A stretch of 64,000 nucleotides of DNA, from the NCBI GenBank assembly GCA_002381805.1, contig DFXZ01000014.1, forward strand, positions 210,943 through 274,942, in the 5' to 3' direction. Numbering within the stretch: the first letter of the stretch is position 1; every line of letters begins with the position of its first letter. Below are positions 27,372-34,876 of this stretch, piece by piece. The position numbers and the translations under genes were made by a program. This DNA comes from Bdellovibrio sp. UBA4095 (GTDB lineage: Bacteria; Bdellovibrionota; Bdellovibrionia; Bdellovibrionales; Bdellovibrionaceae). The notes under the pieces are model-generated. The model worked only from the letters and a program-made list of their open reading frames with translations, did not search any database and was not told where the DNA came from.

Positions 27372-27779
27372 TTATTTCTTTTTGGAGTTTTTCAGTAGCT
27401 CTAAAACTTTTTGATCACCCAAAATAGCTTGAATGTCTTTTTCTGAAAGATCTTCGGGCTTAATATTTCGAAACTGAGTTTGAAGGTTGAATTTCGCAGC
27501 GCCGCCCAATCCTCCTTTTAGAATTTCTTCCAAAAGTTTCTTTTTATCACCATATTGAGCAACGATGTCTGCAACTTGGCTCTTGAGATCATCCGCAAAT
27601 TTCGCACGCTCAACCTTCGCCGTTACTTTCCAGCTTTGCTGCTCAAGGTGCTTAGCTTCTTTCAAAAGGTTATGTAGTTTCATCTGAAGATTAGCCATAT
27701 CCGCAGGGGATGATTCAAGCTCACCATCAATACTTGCATCAACTAGGTTTAAGAATTTATCTAATTTCGAATTAGTCAT
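27372..27779 (-). CDS. Hypothetical helical protein
   Basis: 135 residues, ATG overlapping the upstream stop (ATGA). It is predicted mostly helical: LQMKLHNLLKEAKHLEQQSW, then a C-terminal EDLSEKDIQAILGDQKVLE. It is charged, without signal peptide or membrane segments. Family not recognised. It lies between the sigma-like protein and the ImmA peptidase genes and may be a regulator, such as an anti-sigma-like partner, but this is a guess from position. Confidence 0.7.
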   Translation of the reverse strand: MTNSKLDKFLNLVDASIDGELESSPADMANLQMKLHNLLKEAKHLEQQSWKVTAKVERAKFADDLKSQVADIVAQYGDKKKLLEEILKGGLGGAAKFNLQTQFRNIKPEDLSEKDIQAILGDQKVLELLKNSKKK

Positions 27780-28393
27780 TTTCCCCTCCCCAGAAGTTTT
27801 TCATTTGCTCGCCATATCTTTTTTAATGTTTTGTTTACTTCTTTTACTTCAATTCCCAAATACTGCGCAACCTGTTTGGGACCAAGTGGCCCCTCGTCTT
27901 GAGACAATCGTTCAAAGGCATCCAACACATTCAAAACATCCTGCTCAGTCTTAAAATGTATCTTAAGAACATCCATCTTTTGCTTGAGTAGGTCATTGTC
28001 ACTTCCGCCAGGCTCCGCTGCTGTGCTCAGATTCTTCTCAAGTTTCGCATCAAACTCTTTGTGATCTAAGTTTTTGAAGTATTCCGCCGTTTTATGTTCT
28101 TCGCTCGTCACAAGATTCGACAGCTCACTATCTATCGCGTCCTTCAAATGATCTAGCAAGTCAGGGTTGGCGGTAGGGTTCCAAATACGCCCCACTTCAC
28201 CAGCAGACTTAATACCCTCTAGCGTCTTGTGGACCGAATCATAGAAAATATCAGTCGGCAGCTTTCCCTTCGGTAAGCCTTGAGCCGTCTTCCACTTGAG
28301 CCGACGCACCTTTTTCTCCACATAGGCGACCCCTTCAAGGGCAATTCTGTTCCAATCCGCAGAATTGAACGCCTTTAACAGTTCTATGTCCAA
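27776..28393 (-). CDS. Sigma-factor-like HTH protein
   Basis: 205 residues, TTG start. The N-terminal half (WNRIALEGVAYVEKKVRRLKW, PTDIFYDSVHKTLEG, LLDHLKDAIDSELSNL) resembles region 2 of sigma-70-like proteins. The C-terminal GPKQVAQYLGIEVKEVNKTL resembles a region-4 HTH. It heads a four-gene operon with an ImmA peptidase and diverges from the TIR/caspase operon, so it may regulate both. The similarity is by pattern only. Confidence 0.6.
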   Translation of the reverse strand: MDIELLKAFNSADWNRIALEGVAYVEKKVRRLKWKTAQGLPKGKLPTDIFYDSVHKTLEGIKSAGEVGRIWNPTANPDLLDHLKDAIDSELSNLVTSEEHKTAEYFKNLDHKEFDAKLEKNLSTAAEPGGSDNDLLKQKMDVLKIHFKTEQDVLNVLDAFERLSQDEGPLGPKQVAQYLGIEVKEVNKTLKKIWRANEKLLGRGK

Positions 28394-28417
28394 GAGCCCT
28401 TACCCTTTCATCTATTA

Positions 28418-28474
28418 CTGCTGACGAAAAAAAAAAATTGCCACTTTTGGCAAAATGAGACGTTTGGTCAGCAG
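28418..28474. promoter_or_regulatory. Nested inverted repeats between divergent operons
   Basis: An outer pair CTGCTGAC (28418-28425) / GTCAGCAG (28467-28474) encloses an inner palindrome TTGCCA-CTTT-TGGCAA (28438-28453). It lies between the sigma-like operon and the TIR/caspase operon, so is a probable control site for one or both. The rest of the 172-nt gap holds an AT-rich stretch (TATTAT near 28540) before the first TIR gene. Confidence 0.6.
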
Positions 28475-28565
28475 GCCCATATTAGAGGCCGGTTTTGTTA
28501 CTTAACAGGTTAAGGAAGACCGCCAAAACACACAAGATATTATTTATAAAAGCCTAGGAGGCAAA

Positions 28566-28976
28566 ATGAGTACTAAAGCGCCCAGAACATTTATTAGTTT
28601 CGATTATGACAACAATCACGGACATAAGGTCCTGTTTGCTGGTCAAGCGAAGAACAGCAAAACACCTTTCGAGATCGCGGATTGGTCGTCGAAAAGCGAA
28701 CTTCCACAAGCAACTTGGGAAGCACAAATCTCCAACAAAATCTCTCAATGCGACATTATGATCGTACTGGTAGGAAAGTCTGCTGGCTCCGCCATCGGCG
28801 TTCACAAAGAAATCGCCATGGCACAAAAGCACGGCATCCCTTATTTCGGCGTTTACGTTGACGGCGCCGGAACTAGCTCAACTCTTCCAAAAGGACTCGT
28901 TCCTGGACGAGTAACAACTTGGGAGTGGGGCAATATCGCATCTGCCATCGCGCAAGTAGTGAAAGAGGGAAAGTAG
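28566..28976 (+). CDS. ThsB/DUF1863-type TIR-like protein
   Basis: 136 residues, ATG with TAGGAGG upstream. It has TIR-like strand TFISFDYDN at the N-terminus, then CDIMIVLVGKS (about 62-72) and GVHKEIAMAQKHGIPYFGVY with Glu82, matching the ThsB / DUF1863 TIR branch. In Thoeris defence such TIRs sense phage and make a cyclic-ADP-ribose-type signal from NAD. The caspase-like gene starts 1 nt after its stop, so it is the probable signal maker of this operon. Confidence 0.82.
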   Translation: MSTKAPRTFISFDYDNNHGHKVLFAGQAKNSKTPFEIADWSSKSELPQATWEAQISNKISQCDIMIVLVGKSAGSAIGVHKEIAMAQKHGIPYFGVYVDGAGTSSTLPKGLVPGRVTTWEWGNIASAIAQVVKEGK

Positions 28977-28977
28977 A

Positions 28978-29943
28978 ATGTCTAAACGTGCACTAGTAAT
29001 CGGAATCAATGACTACGCAAAGATTAAGCCCCTAAGAGGCTGCGTAAACGACGCCCACAATATTGGGAGTCTAATTTCAAAGAACGCTGACAACAGCCGA
29101 AATTTCGACACAAAAATGCTGACTTCCGAAAACGGGAATCAAGTCACAAAGAAGGATATCAAAGCAGCCGTCACAACCCTTCTGACGAAACCCGCGGATA
29201 TGGCATTTCTGTATTTCTCGGGCCATGGTACCGCCACTAACCTTGGCGGATACCTTTGTGCGTATGATACCGAAGCCTACGACGAAGGATTCTCCATGCA
29301 GGAACTTCTAGCACTAATCAACCAAGCACCAATTAAAGAAATTGTGGTGATCTTGGATTGTTGCCAAAGCGGCGCACTTGGTGAAGTGCCCTCTCTAGGT
29401 CAGACAGGTATTTCGTTTATCAAAGAAGGTACATCAATTTTAACTGCCAGCAGAAGTGACGAAAGTGCCATGGAAGTTAATGGTGCTGGCATCTTCACGT
29501 CGCTTATCTGCGATGCTCTCTCTGGTAGTGCTGCTGATCTGTTGGGCGTAGTTACTCCGGCAGGGGTTTACTCCCATGTTGAACAAAGCTTTTCAGCTTG
29601 GGACCAAAGACCCTTGTTTAAATCATATGTTTCCCGCTCAACCTGCTTAAGAATGGCGACACCAAAAGTTGATTTGAAGCTTTTGCGAGACATTCCGATT
29701 CTATTTGCAGACGCAGATCGCAATCACAATATGGACCCGTCTTATGAGCATTCACATCGCGCAGCGAAGACTGAAAACATCGAAAAATTTAAAGGTTTAA
29801 AGAAGCTTCAAACTGCTGGCTTGATTCACGTTAATCGAAAAGGCGATCCAGACCTTTATTATGCAGCACTTGAAAATGCGTCATGCAAACTCTCACCGCT
29901 GGGGCGCTTCTATTGGCACTTAGCTTCGGCTGGAAAGCTTTAA
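28978..29943 (+). CDS. Caspase-like (C14) protease, probable immune effector
   Basis: 321 residues. The caspase fold has RALVIGINDY and NDAHNIG near the N-terminus, the catalytic His83 in FLYFSGHGT and the catalytic Cys129 in ILDCCQSG. The C-terminal about 90 residues form a separate domain (LKKLQTAGLIHVNRKG ... LGRFYWHLA) like a winged helix, perhaps the signal sensor. TIR plus caspase-like pairs are known, to my knowledge, as type IV Thoeris, where a TIR-made cyclic nucleotide activates the protease and kills the infected cell. Gene order and spacing fit. Confidence 0.87.
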   Translation: MSKRALVIGINDYAKIKPLRGCVNDAHNIGSLISKNADNSRNFDTKMLTSENGNQVTKKDIKAAVTTLLTKPADMAFLYFSGHGTATNLGGYLCAYDTEAYDEGFSMQELLALINQAPIKEIVVILDCCQSGALGEVPSLGQTGISFIKEGTSILTASRSDESAMEVNGAGIFTSLICDALSGSAADLLGVVTPAGVYSHVEQSFSAWDQRPLFKSYVSRSTCLRMATPKVDLKLLRDIPILFADADRNHNMDPSYEHSHRAAKTENIEKFKGLKKLQTAGLIHVNRKGDPDLYYAALENASCKLSPLGRFYWHLASAGKL

Positions 29944-29955
29944 AAGGAACTTGTT

Positions 29956-30423
29956 ATGATTTTTATTTCACATCGAAAAGCAGATGAACGTGAAGCTATT
30001 GGCGTTGCCAATTACCTGAAATCAAAAGGTATTGAATGTTGGGTCGATGTTCTCGATCCAGCGACTAAAAATAAGGCAACTGACATCACTAAACATATCA
30101 TTTCGACCTTGAACAGATGCACACACGTAATTGTACTCTTCTCGATAAACACGGATGGCTCCATGTGGGTTCCATTCGAGCTTGGCGCCGCATACAAAGC
30201 AGAAAAAGGTATCGGCACGTACCTCCTACAAAATGTACGTACGCCGGAGTATTTGGATGCTTTTCCACGCATGAGAACATCGTATGATCTTGATCAGTAC
30301 GCAGAGGAATATAAAAAGGATCAACAACTTTCCAAATCCAGCCTTAATCGCGGGATGGTGTTTAATGAAAGTAATAATGCCGATTCATTTATATCTCGCA
30401 TGAAAACACGCCTACGTCAGTAA
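29956..30423 (+). CDS. Second TIR-domain protein of the defence operon
   Basis: 155 residues, ATG 12 nt after the caspase-like stop (AAAAGGAAC upstream). A classic TIR domain: IFISHRKADE, then KGIECWVDV, HVIVLFSINTDGSMWVPFELGAAY with Glu75 in the position of TIR catalytic or conserved Glu. It differs from the first TIR and has a short C-terminal tail. It may be a second sensor for another phage trigger, sharing the same protease. Confidence 0.85.
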   Translation: MIFISHRKADEREAIGVANYLKSKGIECWVDVLDPATKNKATDITKHIISTLNRCTHVIVLFSINTDGSMWVPFELGAAYKAEKGIGTYLLQNVRTPEYLDAFPRMRTSYDLDQYAEEYKKDQQLSKSSLNRGMVFNESNNADSFISRMKTRLRQ

Positions 30424-30433
30424 AGTACGCCCA

Positions 30434-30461
30434 AGAGATCCTGCTTAACGGTAGGATCTCT
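30434..30461. terminator. Hairpin after the TIR/caspase operon
   Basis: AGAGATCCT (30434-30442) and AGGATCTCT (30453-30461) form a perfect 9-bp stem just after the last stop. There is no strong T-tract directly after it, so it is a weak terminator or a 3'-end stabiliser. Confidence 0.5.
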
Positions 30462-30471
30462 ATCCGGTTCT

Positions 30472-30636
30472 TTAGTATTTAAGAAACTTTGGACTTCCCC
30501 ACGTTTCAGACCTTGATTCATAAATTAGCTTCGCTTGAGCATTCAAAATAGCGGTGTGGATATCATCCACATGGCTTCCAACCGCCCACATTGATACAAT
30601 TGCAAATGACCATAGAATTAAGTTTGTTAAATTCAT
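30472..30636 (-). CDS. 54-residue membrane peptide
   Basis: ATG at 30636 overlaps the stop of the recombinase-like gene (ATGA), with AGGGAG upstream. An N-terminal hydrophobic helix (NLILWSFAIVSMWAVG) is followed by a soluble tail (DDIHTAILNAQAKLIYESR). No family recognised. Small membrane proteins next to recombinases can be toxins or excision helpers, but nothing here shows it. Confidence 0.55.
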   Translation of the reverse strand: MNLTNLILWSFAIVSMWAVGSHVDDIHTAILNAQAKLIYESRSETWGSPKFLKY

Positions 30637-31166
30637 AACTTCTCTCCCTTGATGATGATTTTTTTGGATTCAAAACGTGCGACGATCTTTTTGACCGCCT
30701 TGTTGTGCCACTCTTTTGCCTTTCGAGGCTTGATCTTCTTTCCATTCAAATAGCGAGTGATGTCATTGGCGTTCATGCCTGACTTCCATTGTCGGTGGAT
30801 TTTCAATAGCGCGTCGTATTCGATTGGGTTCATTACTAGCTCACCCTGGAAGTAACAGTAGCCGAACGGTGGAGGCGCCTTGGTCTTCCGGATACGCCAT
30901 TGAGCCACCTGCTCTGGGGTCGGATCAGACGGGCGAAGTTCCAAGCCAGCCTTCAATAGGATGTCACGCACTCTAGTTTTTGAAATATTCAGCTCTTTAG
31001 CGACATCTCTTAAAGTCAGTCCCTTTTCATAAAGCTCGACACATTCCCGCGAATTATCTGCCTTAATTTGAAAATTTACTTCAATGAAATCGCTAACTTG
31101 GAAAGGTTCGCATAATAGCGGCGTCGGGCGACCAATTTTAAGCCTTAAGAGGTGATCGCGCAGCGA
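30633..31166 (-). pseudogene. Recombinase remnant lacking its N-terminus
   Basis: The frame is open from just after a TAA (31167-31169) to 30633, but the first usual start codon is a GTG at 30971. The translation is coding-like all the way: KIGRPTPLL, then a resolvase-type HTH (LTLRDVAKELNISKTRVRDIL), then a Recombinase-domain block (PPFGYCYFQGELVMNP ... YLNGKKIKP). The catalytic N-terminal domain is missing. The remnant could still be expressed from the GTG as a 112-residue DNA-binding protein. It lies against the right end of the element. Confidence 0.6.
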
Positions 31167-31186
31167 TTAGCTCTTAAGGCTTTTTT
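31141..31186 (+). terminator. Intrinsic terminator at the right end of the element
   Basis: AGCCTTAAGAG (31141-31151) pairs with CTCTTAAGGCT (31171-31181), followed by TTTTTT. It would stop rightward transcription from the cargo before the attachment site. Confidence 0.8.
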
Positions 31187-31224
31187 CGTTTGAGAGACAG
31201 GATTTGAGTCTGTCGATCAAAACT

Positions 31225-31238
31225 GGGTCGCAGGTTCG
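31225..31238 (+). repeat. Candidate right attachment core
   Basis: An exact second copy of the 14-bp tRNA T-arm sequence at 19-32. Just inside it, 31193-31211 matches the inverse of the tRNA T-arm 3' half (16/19), so a rejoined circle would show a dyad, as serine integrase sites often do. The sequence beyond 31238 is not a tRNA end. Confidence 0.5.
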
Positions 31239-31412
31239 CTCACCTTAGCAGGATGCTAACGTGAGGGTGCCGAAGGCAGGGCGAAGCCCCGAGGGCCACG
31301 ACGGCCCGAGCCCCATCAAGCTCCGCAAAACAAAAATCCAAGTAAAAAGAAAACGGCGAGTTGCAAGCGAAGCGAGCAACAAGCCAGAAAAAAAAGCGAC
31401 TCGCGAAGCGAG
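31239..31412 (+). other. Cluster of small hairpins beside the right end
   Basis: A 12-bp hairpin with one mismatch (31239-31265) is followed by TGCC-GAA-GGCA (31268-31278), GGGC-GAA-GCCC (31279-31289), GGGCC/GGCCC (31293-31307), GTTGC/GCAAC (31360-31380) and CTCGC-GAA-GCGAG (31400-31412). C(GAA)G loops are unusually stable. It could be a structured RNA or a protein-binding repeat. A basic 65-residue frame overlaps but has no ribosome site. Confidence 0.45.
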
Positions 31413-31536
31413 GAGCCAGACCACAAATACCAAGACATTAAAGTCATGCCCCGTTTAGCCATTGAATCGCCAAAGCCCGATCTACATCTCATCCAATAGC
31501 TTTGTTCATTAAAAGCATATCCATAGTTCCAACAAT

Positions 31537-32100
31537 TCACATACGTAAGCATTCCGACGAAACATGGCCTAATTTCTTAATAGATTCCTCAGCACAGATG
31601 TCTTGACGTCGATTTGTTATCCGACTGCAGTCACTGGATACGTGTCCCATCTTTTCCAATGAAGCGATGGCGCAACGGCCCCCCTCACTAAGTCGCAAAC
31701 ATTCACTAGTGACATGACCCATCTTTTCAATTGATCGAGCTGCACACATATCTTGAGCGGAGTTTTGAATGCGAGTGCACTCGCTCGTGACGTGACTCAT
31801 CTTTTCTAGGGAAGCGATGGCACAACGGCCACCCTCGTTAAGTCTCAAACAGGCATTAGTGACATGACCTAACTTTTCAATAGATCGAGCTGCGCACATA
31901 TCCTGAGCATCGTTTTGAATGCGAGAGCAATCGCTAGTGACATGACCCAACCTTCTTAAAGAGGCTGAAGCGCAGCTACTTCCGGCGACGTCTTCCTCAG
32001 CATGGCATGAATAGCGTTTGCCTTCGCGAATGATTTCAAATGAGTCAGCATATGAAAACTGAGTTGCCAATAACGTAAAAACAATAACAAGACTTTTCAT
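31537..32100 (-). CDS. Secreted Cys-repeat protein
   Basis: 187 residues from the ATG at 32100; the signal peptide ends FSYADS. The mature protein is about seven half-repeats of 24-25 residues with the pattern C-x-R-[IL]...CA..S[IL]EK[ML].HV[TS]S, two Cys per unit, pairing into a period near 50 residues. The DNA repeats with it (about 148-150 nt). The family is not recognised. The Cys-rich array suggests a disulfide-bonded extracellular or periplasmic binding protein. It is the first chromosomal gene after the element. Confidence 0.8.
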   Translation of the reverse strand: MKSLVIVFTLLATQFSYADSFEIIREGKRYSCHAEEDVAGSSCASASLRRLGHVTSDCSRIQNDAQDMCAARSIEKLGHVTNACLRLNEGGRCAIASLEKMSHVTSECTRIQNSAQDMCAARSIEKMGHVTSECLRLSEGGRCAIASLEKMGHVSSDCSRITNRRQDICAEESIKKLGHVSSECLRM

Positions 32101-32242
32101 ACACTTCTCTTTTCTTCTGGTGTTAAAAGAACTCCACTCACCCACCAAAGCAAAGAAAGTGCCAGATATATTGACACCGATATTTCAAAAGCAGGTGGAG
32201 AAAAAATTCGTCTCAATTCTATGCACCTCAAAATTAATATTG

Positions 32243-32266
32243 ATATGTGCAGATAAATGCACATAT
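32243..32266. promoter_or_regulatory. ArsR operator, copy 1
   Basis: ATATGTGCA-N6-TGCACATAT lies 10 nt before the ArsR start. The same TGTGCA-N6-TGCACA core recurs at 32624-32651 before the membrane-protein gene, which defines the regulator's target. Confidence 0.8.
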
Positions 32267-32275
32267 GATATCTTC

Positions 32276-32611
32276 ATGTCCAATCAAAAGAAAAAGCAAC
32301 AAGCGCTTAAGGATTTAGTGCAAGTCTTCGACTCACACTTCTTCAAAGCTCTAGCTGAACCCGTTCGGGTCGAAATCTTAAAGTTTCTTCTTATCAACGG
32401 CAAATCCGATGTGGCTACAGTTGCACTCGACATTAAAAAAGACCGTTCTGTCCTATCCAGGCATCTTCACTATTTGGCTGAAGCAGGTCTTCTAAAGCAC
32501 GAAAAGATTTCGCGGAACTCTTACTTTGAGATCGACGCCGATGGCTTCCGAACTAAAGTTTACGCCCTCTTCCAAAAGGTTGATCGAGCTATTACGGACT
32601 GCTGCCCTTAA
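32276..32611 (+). CDS. ArsR-family transcriptional repressor
   Basis: 111 residues from the ATG at 32276; a longer frame would cross the operator. It has the ArsR winged helix: ALAEPVRVEILKFLL, VATVALDIKKDRSVLSRHLH, YLAEAGLLKHEKIS and SYFEIDAD. The C-terminus DCCP may bind a metal or respond to oxidation. It probably represses itself and the next gene through two copies of the same palindrome. Confidence 0.88.
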   Translation: MSNQKKKQQALKDLVQVFDSHFFKALAEPVRVEILKFLLINGKSDVATVALDIKKDRSVLSRHLHYLAEAGLLKHEKISRNSYFEIDADGFRTKVYALFQKVDRAITDCCP

Positions 32612-32623
32612 AAAAATTTACTC

Positions 32624-32651
32624 TTAAATGTGCACACAAATGCACATTTAA
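32624..32651. promoter_or_regulatory. ArsR operator, copy 2
   Basis: TTAAATGTGCA-N6-TGCACATTTAA, perfect 11-bp arms, 13 nt upstream of the membrane-protein start and overlapping its likely leader. Confidence 0.8.
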
Positions 32652-32664
32652 AAAGGAGATCAAT

Positions 32665-33237
32665 ATGAATGATGTACTCATGATAGCAAGCTCCTGGACG
32701 CTAATCCTGTTCCTCGGTCTTTCTATATTTGATGGAATTTATTACCATTTGTGGCTTTTTCGACTACAAGAGCGCGAGGACTCAAAATTCGAACATGCCA
32801 CTCATACGTTGCGCGCGGTACTATTCATTCCAACCTTAATTCTTATTTTCTTGATTGGCATGAGCGGAGTGGCCTTGTGGGTGGCAATTCTAGTTCTATT
32901 ATTCGATTTAGTTACCGAAATCCTCGATGTGCTCAATGAAAGAAAGAGCCGAGAAACACTGGGAGGACTTCCCTCGGGTGAATATCTTATTCATATCCTG
33001 CTAACTACTTTAAGAGTCGCTGCTCTGACCCTGGCATTTGCGGCCCTACCTCGGGAAGCATGGCTTTTAAATACAAACGTGGAAATCATCTTACCTTCTA
33101 TCTCCAAGCTCATCGCAATGCAGGCTCTGCCAGGCGCAATTCTTATGGCAGGACTTCATATTTATTTAATCTATGATCCTCTCTTTATTTCGAAAACTGA
33201 GGCTTTTATCAAGGGCAAATGCTGCCTGAGGGATTGA
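32665..33237 (+). CDS. Integral membrane protein under ArsR control
   Basis: 190 residues, ATG with AAGGAG upstream. Four or five hydrophobic segments (for example WTLILFLGLSIFDGIYYHLW, LFIPTLILIFLIGMSGVALW, ALPGAILMAGLHIYLIYD), with a conserved-looking EHATHTLR after the first. Family not recognised with certainty; the position after an ArsR gene with a shared operator suggests an inducible detoxification or redox membrane protein. Confidence 0.75.
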   Translation: MNDVLMIASSWTLILFLGLSIFDGIYYHLWLFRLQEREDSKFEHATHTLRAVLFIPTLILIFLIGMSGVALWVAILVLLFDLVTEILDVLNERKSRETLGGLPSGEYLIHILLTTLRVAALTLAFAALPREAWLLNTNVEIILPSISKLIAMQALPGAILMAGLHIYLIYDPLFISKTEAFIKGKCCLRD

Positions 33238-33542
33238 TGGTAAACTAAGAAGTGGCTCCCGTCTGTTGAAGAAAAATTTCTCCATTCAATCAAACAAGCA
33301 CAGCGCGATTCAGCTTCTGCCGATGAATCGCAGCAATATCTCCCATTTCGAAAGACTGACTTAGTCGCACCTCGGAATGCCAAAAGCTGTGCAGCAATCC
33401 AACTTCGTCTGGTCCTAAACCTTTAACTCAATAAACCAATATAACAAAGGGACCTATCGTCTCATTTCGAGAACATGTGAATTTATTTTCTATCTTCCTC
33501 CAATATAAGCGACAATAGGAGTAGGAACCTAAGGGGAACATC
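33238..33542. other. Gap holding a fragment of the 34877-35488 gene
   Basis: About 300 nt without an intact gene. Bases 33295-33341 match 35011-35057 (inside the cytochrome-b-like gene) with 3 mismatches. The minus strand encodes GDIAAIHRQKLNRAVL against HIAAIHRQKMNRAVL. This is a pseudogene remnant of a duplication; the rest is unassigned. Confidence 0.65.
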
Positions 33543-34664
33543 ATGTTGAAGGCATTGTTCTTTATCTCTCTCATTTTTATAGTCTCAAGTTGCGGTTCGA
33601 CAACACCATTTGAAGTGGATCAAGCGCAAATCGCTCAAGAAGCGGATGCCGACTCTTCCGGAAATCCAGCATCTTCCGAACCTACACCTACTCCATCACC
33701 GACTCCGACTCCAACTCCGACTCCGACGCCCGTTCAAAGCCGAGCCTTTGAAGGTGTACGCCCTTATGGACCTAAAGCTCCGTGGAATATTCCTGTCAAA
33801 AATCTGCCGATCCATCCAGAAAGTTCTAAATATGCCAAGCTTATTATGAACGAACCCGGCCAGCAATTTGAAGCCAGCTTTAGAAAGTACACTTACCCGG
33901 TATATAACGCAGCTGAAGCCACCGATATTTACTCCGTCGTAGATACAAACCGCTGGGGAAATCTTGGAGGAAAAACAATTCCTTTCAATCCTAGTTGGAA
34001 ACAAAATGCCGGAACCGATGCTCAGATGATCATCCTTGATCCCGCAACTGGAAGAGAGTGGAACTTGTGGGAAGTCGAGATCGATAATAACGCAAAGAAA
34101 GTCTACATTGGTAACGGGAATCTTTGTCCCGGTGACTACGTGACCAATAACTGGGACAATCCGGCCACCAAGTGCACAGGCTCCAGAGGCGTTGGAATCA
34201 ATTACCTCGCCATGCTTGTACGTCCTTGGGAGATTAAACAAGGAAAGATCGAACACGCTTTATCTATGCCGATCCCTGGAACATCTGGAAGCTTCTACGT
34301 GGCACCGGCCACGAAGTTAGAGCATCCAGGAAAAACAGGTTCTATCCCTGAGGGAATGCGCTTTGCTCTGAATGTGACAGAGAAACAGATAGATGACTAT
34401 GTGGCGACTTTGAAAACTACGGCGGAAGTTAAACGGGCGGTGAAGATCATCCTCGTGGCCATGAAAGACTACGGTTGGTTTATTACTGATACCTCTGGCG
34501 CTCCAACGCTGCAATTCGAAGCGCCTGAGTCCGCTCGAGCCAAGTGGAATGCTCTAGGCATATTCGAAGATCAGACTCATCCAAGGTTTTCGCTGGGAGG
34601 TTTTATCACCGCTGATAAGATCATCACCATCGTACCGAGCGATCAATACCCAGCTAGTCCATAA
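33543..34664 (+). CDS. Lipoprotein with Pro-Thr linker, unknown domain
   Basis: 373 residues, ATG with AAGGGGAA upstream. Lipobox VSSC follows the signal peptide (Cys at about 17). A flexible (PT)n linker, PTPTPSPTPTPTPTPTP, spans about 48-66. The remaining about 300 residues form one folded domain with NRWGNLGGKTIPFNP, DPATGREWNLWE and GSRGVGINYLAMLVRPWEI. The fold resembles secreted carbohydrate- or wall-active proteins by feel only; no family is recognised. Probably outer-membrane anchored. Confidence 0.82.
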   Translation: MLKALFFISLIFIVSSCGSTTPFEVDQAQIAQEADADSSGNPASSEPTPTPSPTPTPTPTPTPVQSRAFEGVRPYGPKAPWNIPVKNLPIHPESSKYAKLIMNEPGQQFEASFRKYTYPVYNAAEATDIYSVVDTNRWGNLGGKTIPFNPSWKQNAGTDAQMIILDPATGREWNLWEVEIDNNAKKVYIGNGNLCPGDYVTNNWDNPATKCTGSRGVGINYLAMLVRPWEIKQGKIEHALSMPIPGTSGSFYVAPATKLEHPGKTGSIPEGMRFALNVTEKQIDDYVATLKTTAEVKRAVKIILVAMKDYGWFITDTSGAPTLQFEAPESARAKWNALGIFEDQTHPRFSLGGFITADKIITIVPSDQYPASP

Positions 34665-34876
34665 GATCCTCAATCGGCACTTAAACACCGCTAAGAATTT
34701 GGCCATCATAAAAAAAGCACCACAGAGTGCTTTTTTTTCTTTCAGCCTCATGAGGCCCAGCGGAGAGGCGCCAACGGCTGAGGAGCAAACTGTTCTAAGA
34801 CGAAAAATAGAAAACGCTCTAATGTAGGTTGAAGAGTATTTTCATCAGCTCAACCAAAGTATTTCGATACAATAAA
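34665..34876. other. Intergenic gap with terminator
   Basis: About 210 nt between convergent genes. It contains the terminator at 34710-34738 and otherwise nothing recognisable. Confidence 0.5.
34710..34738. terminator. Bidirectional intrinsic terminator
   Basis: AAAAAAGCAC-N6-GTGC followed by T8, with A-runs on the other side, so it can stop transcripts from either direction between the lipoprotein and cytochrome-like genes. Confidence 0.85.

Noticed and set aside
31261..31458. Basic 65-codon plus-strand frame in the hairpin cluster
   Set aside because: Low-complexity Lys/Arg sequence produced by the hairpin repeats; no ribosome site.
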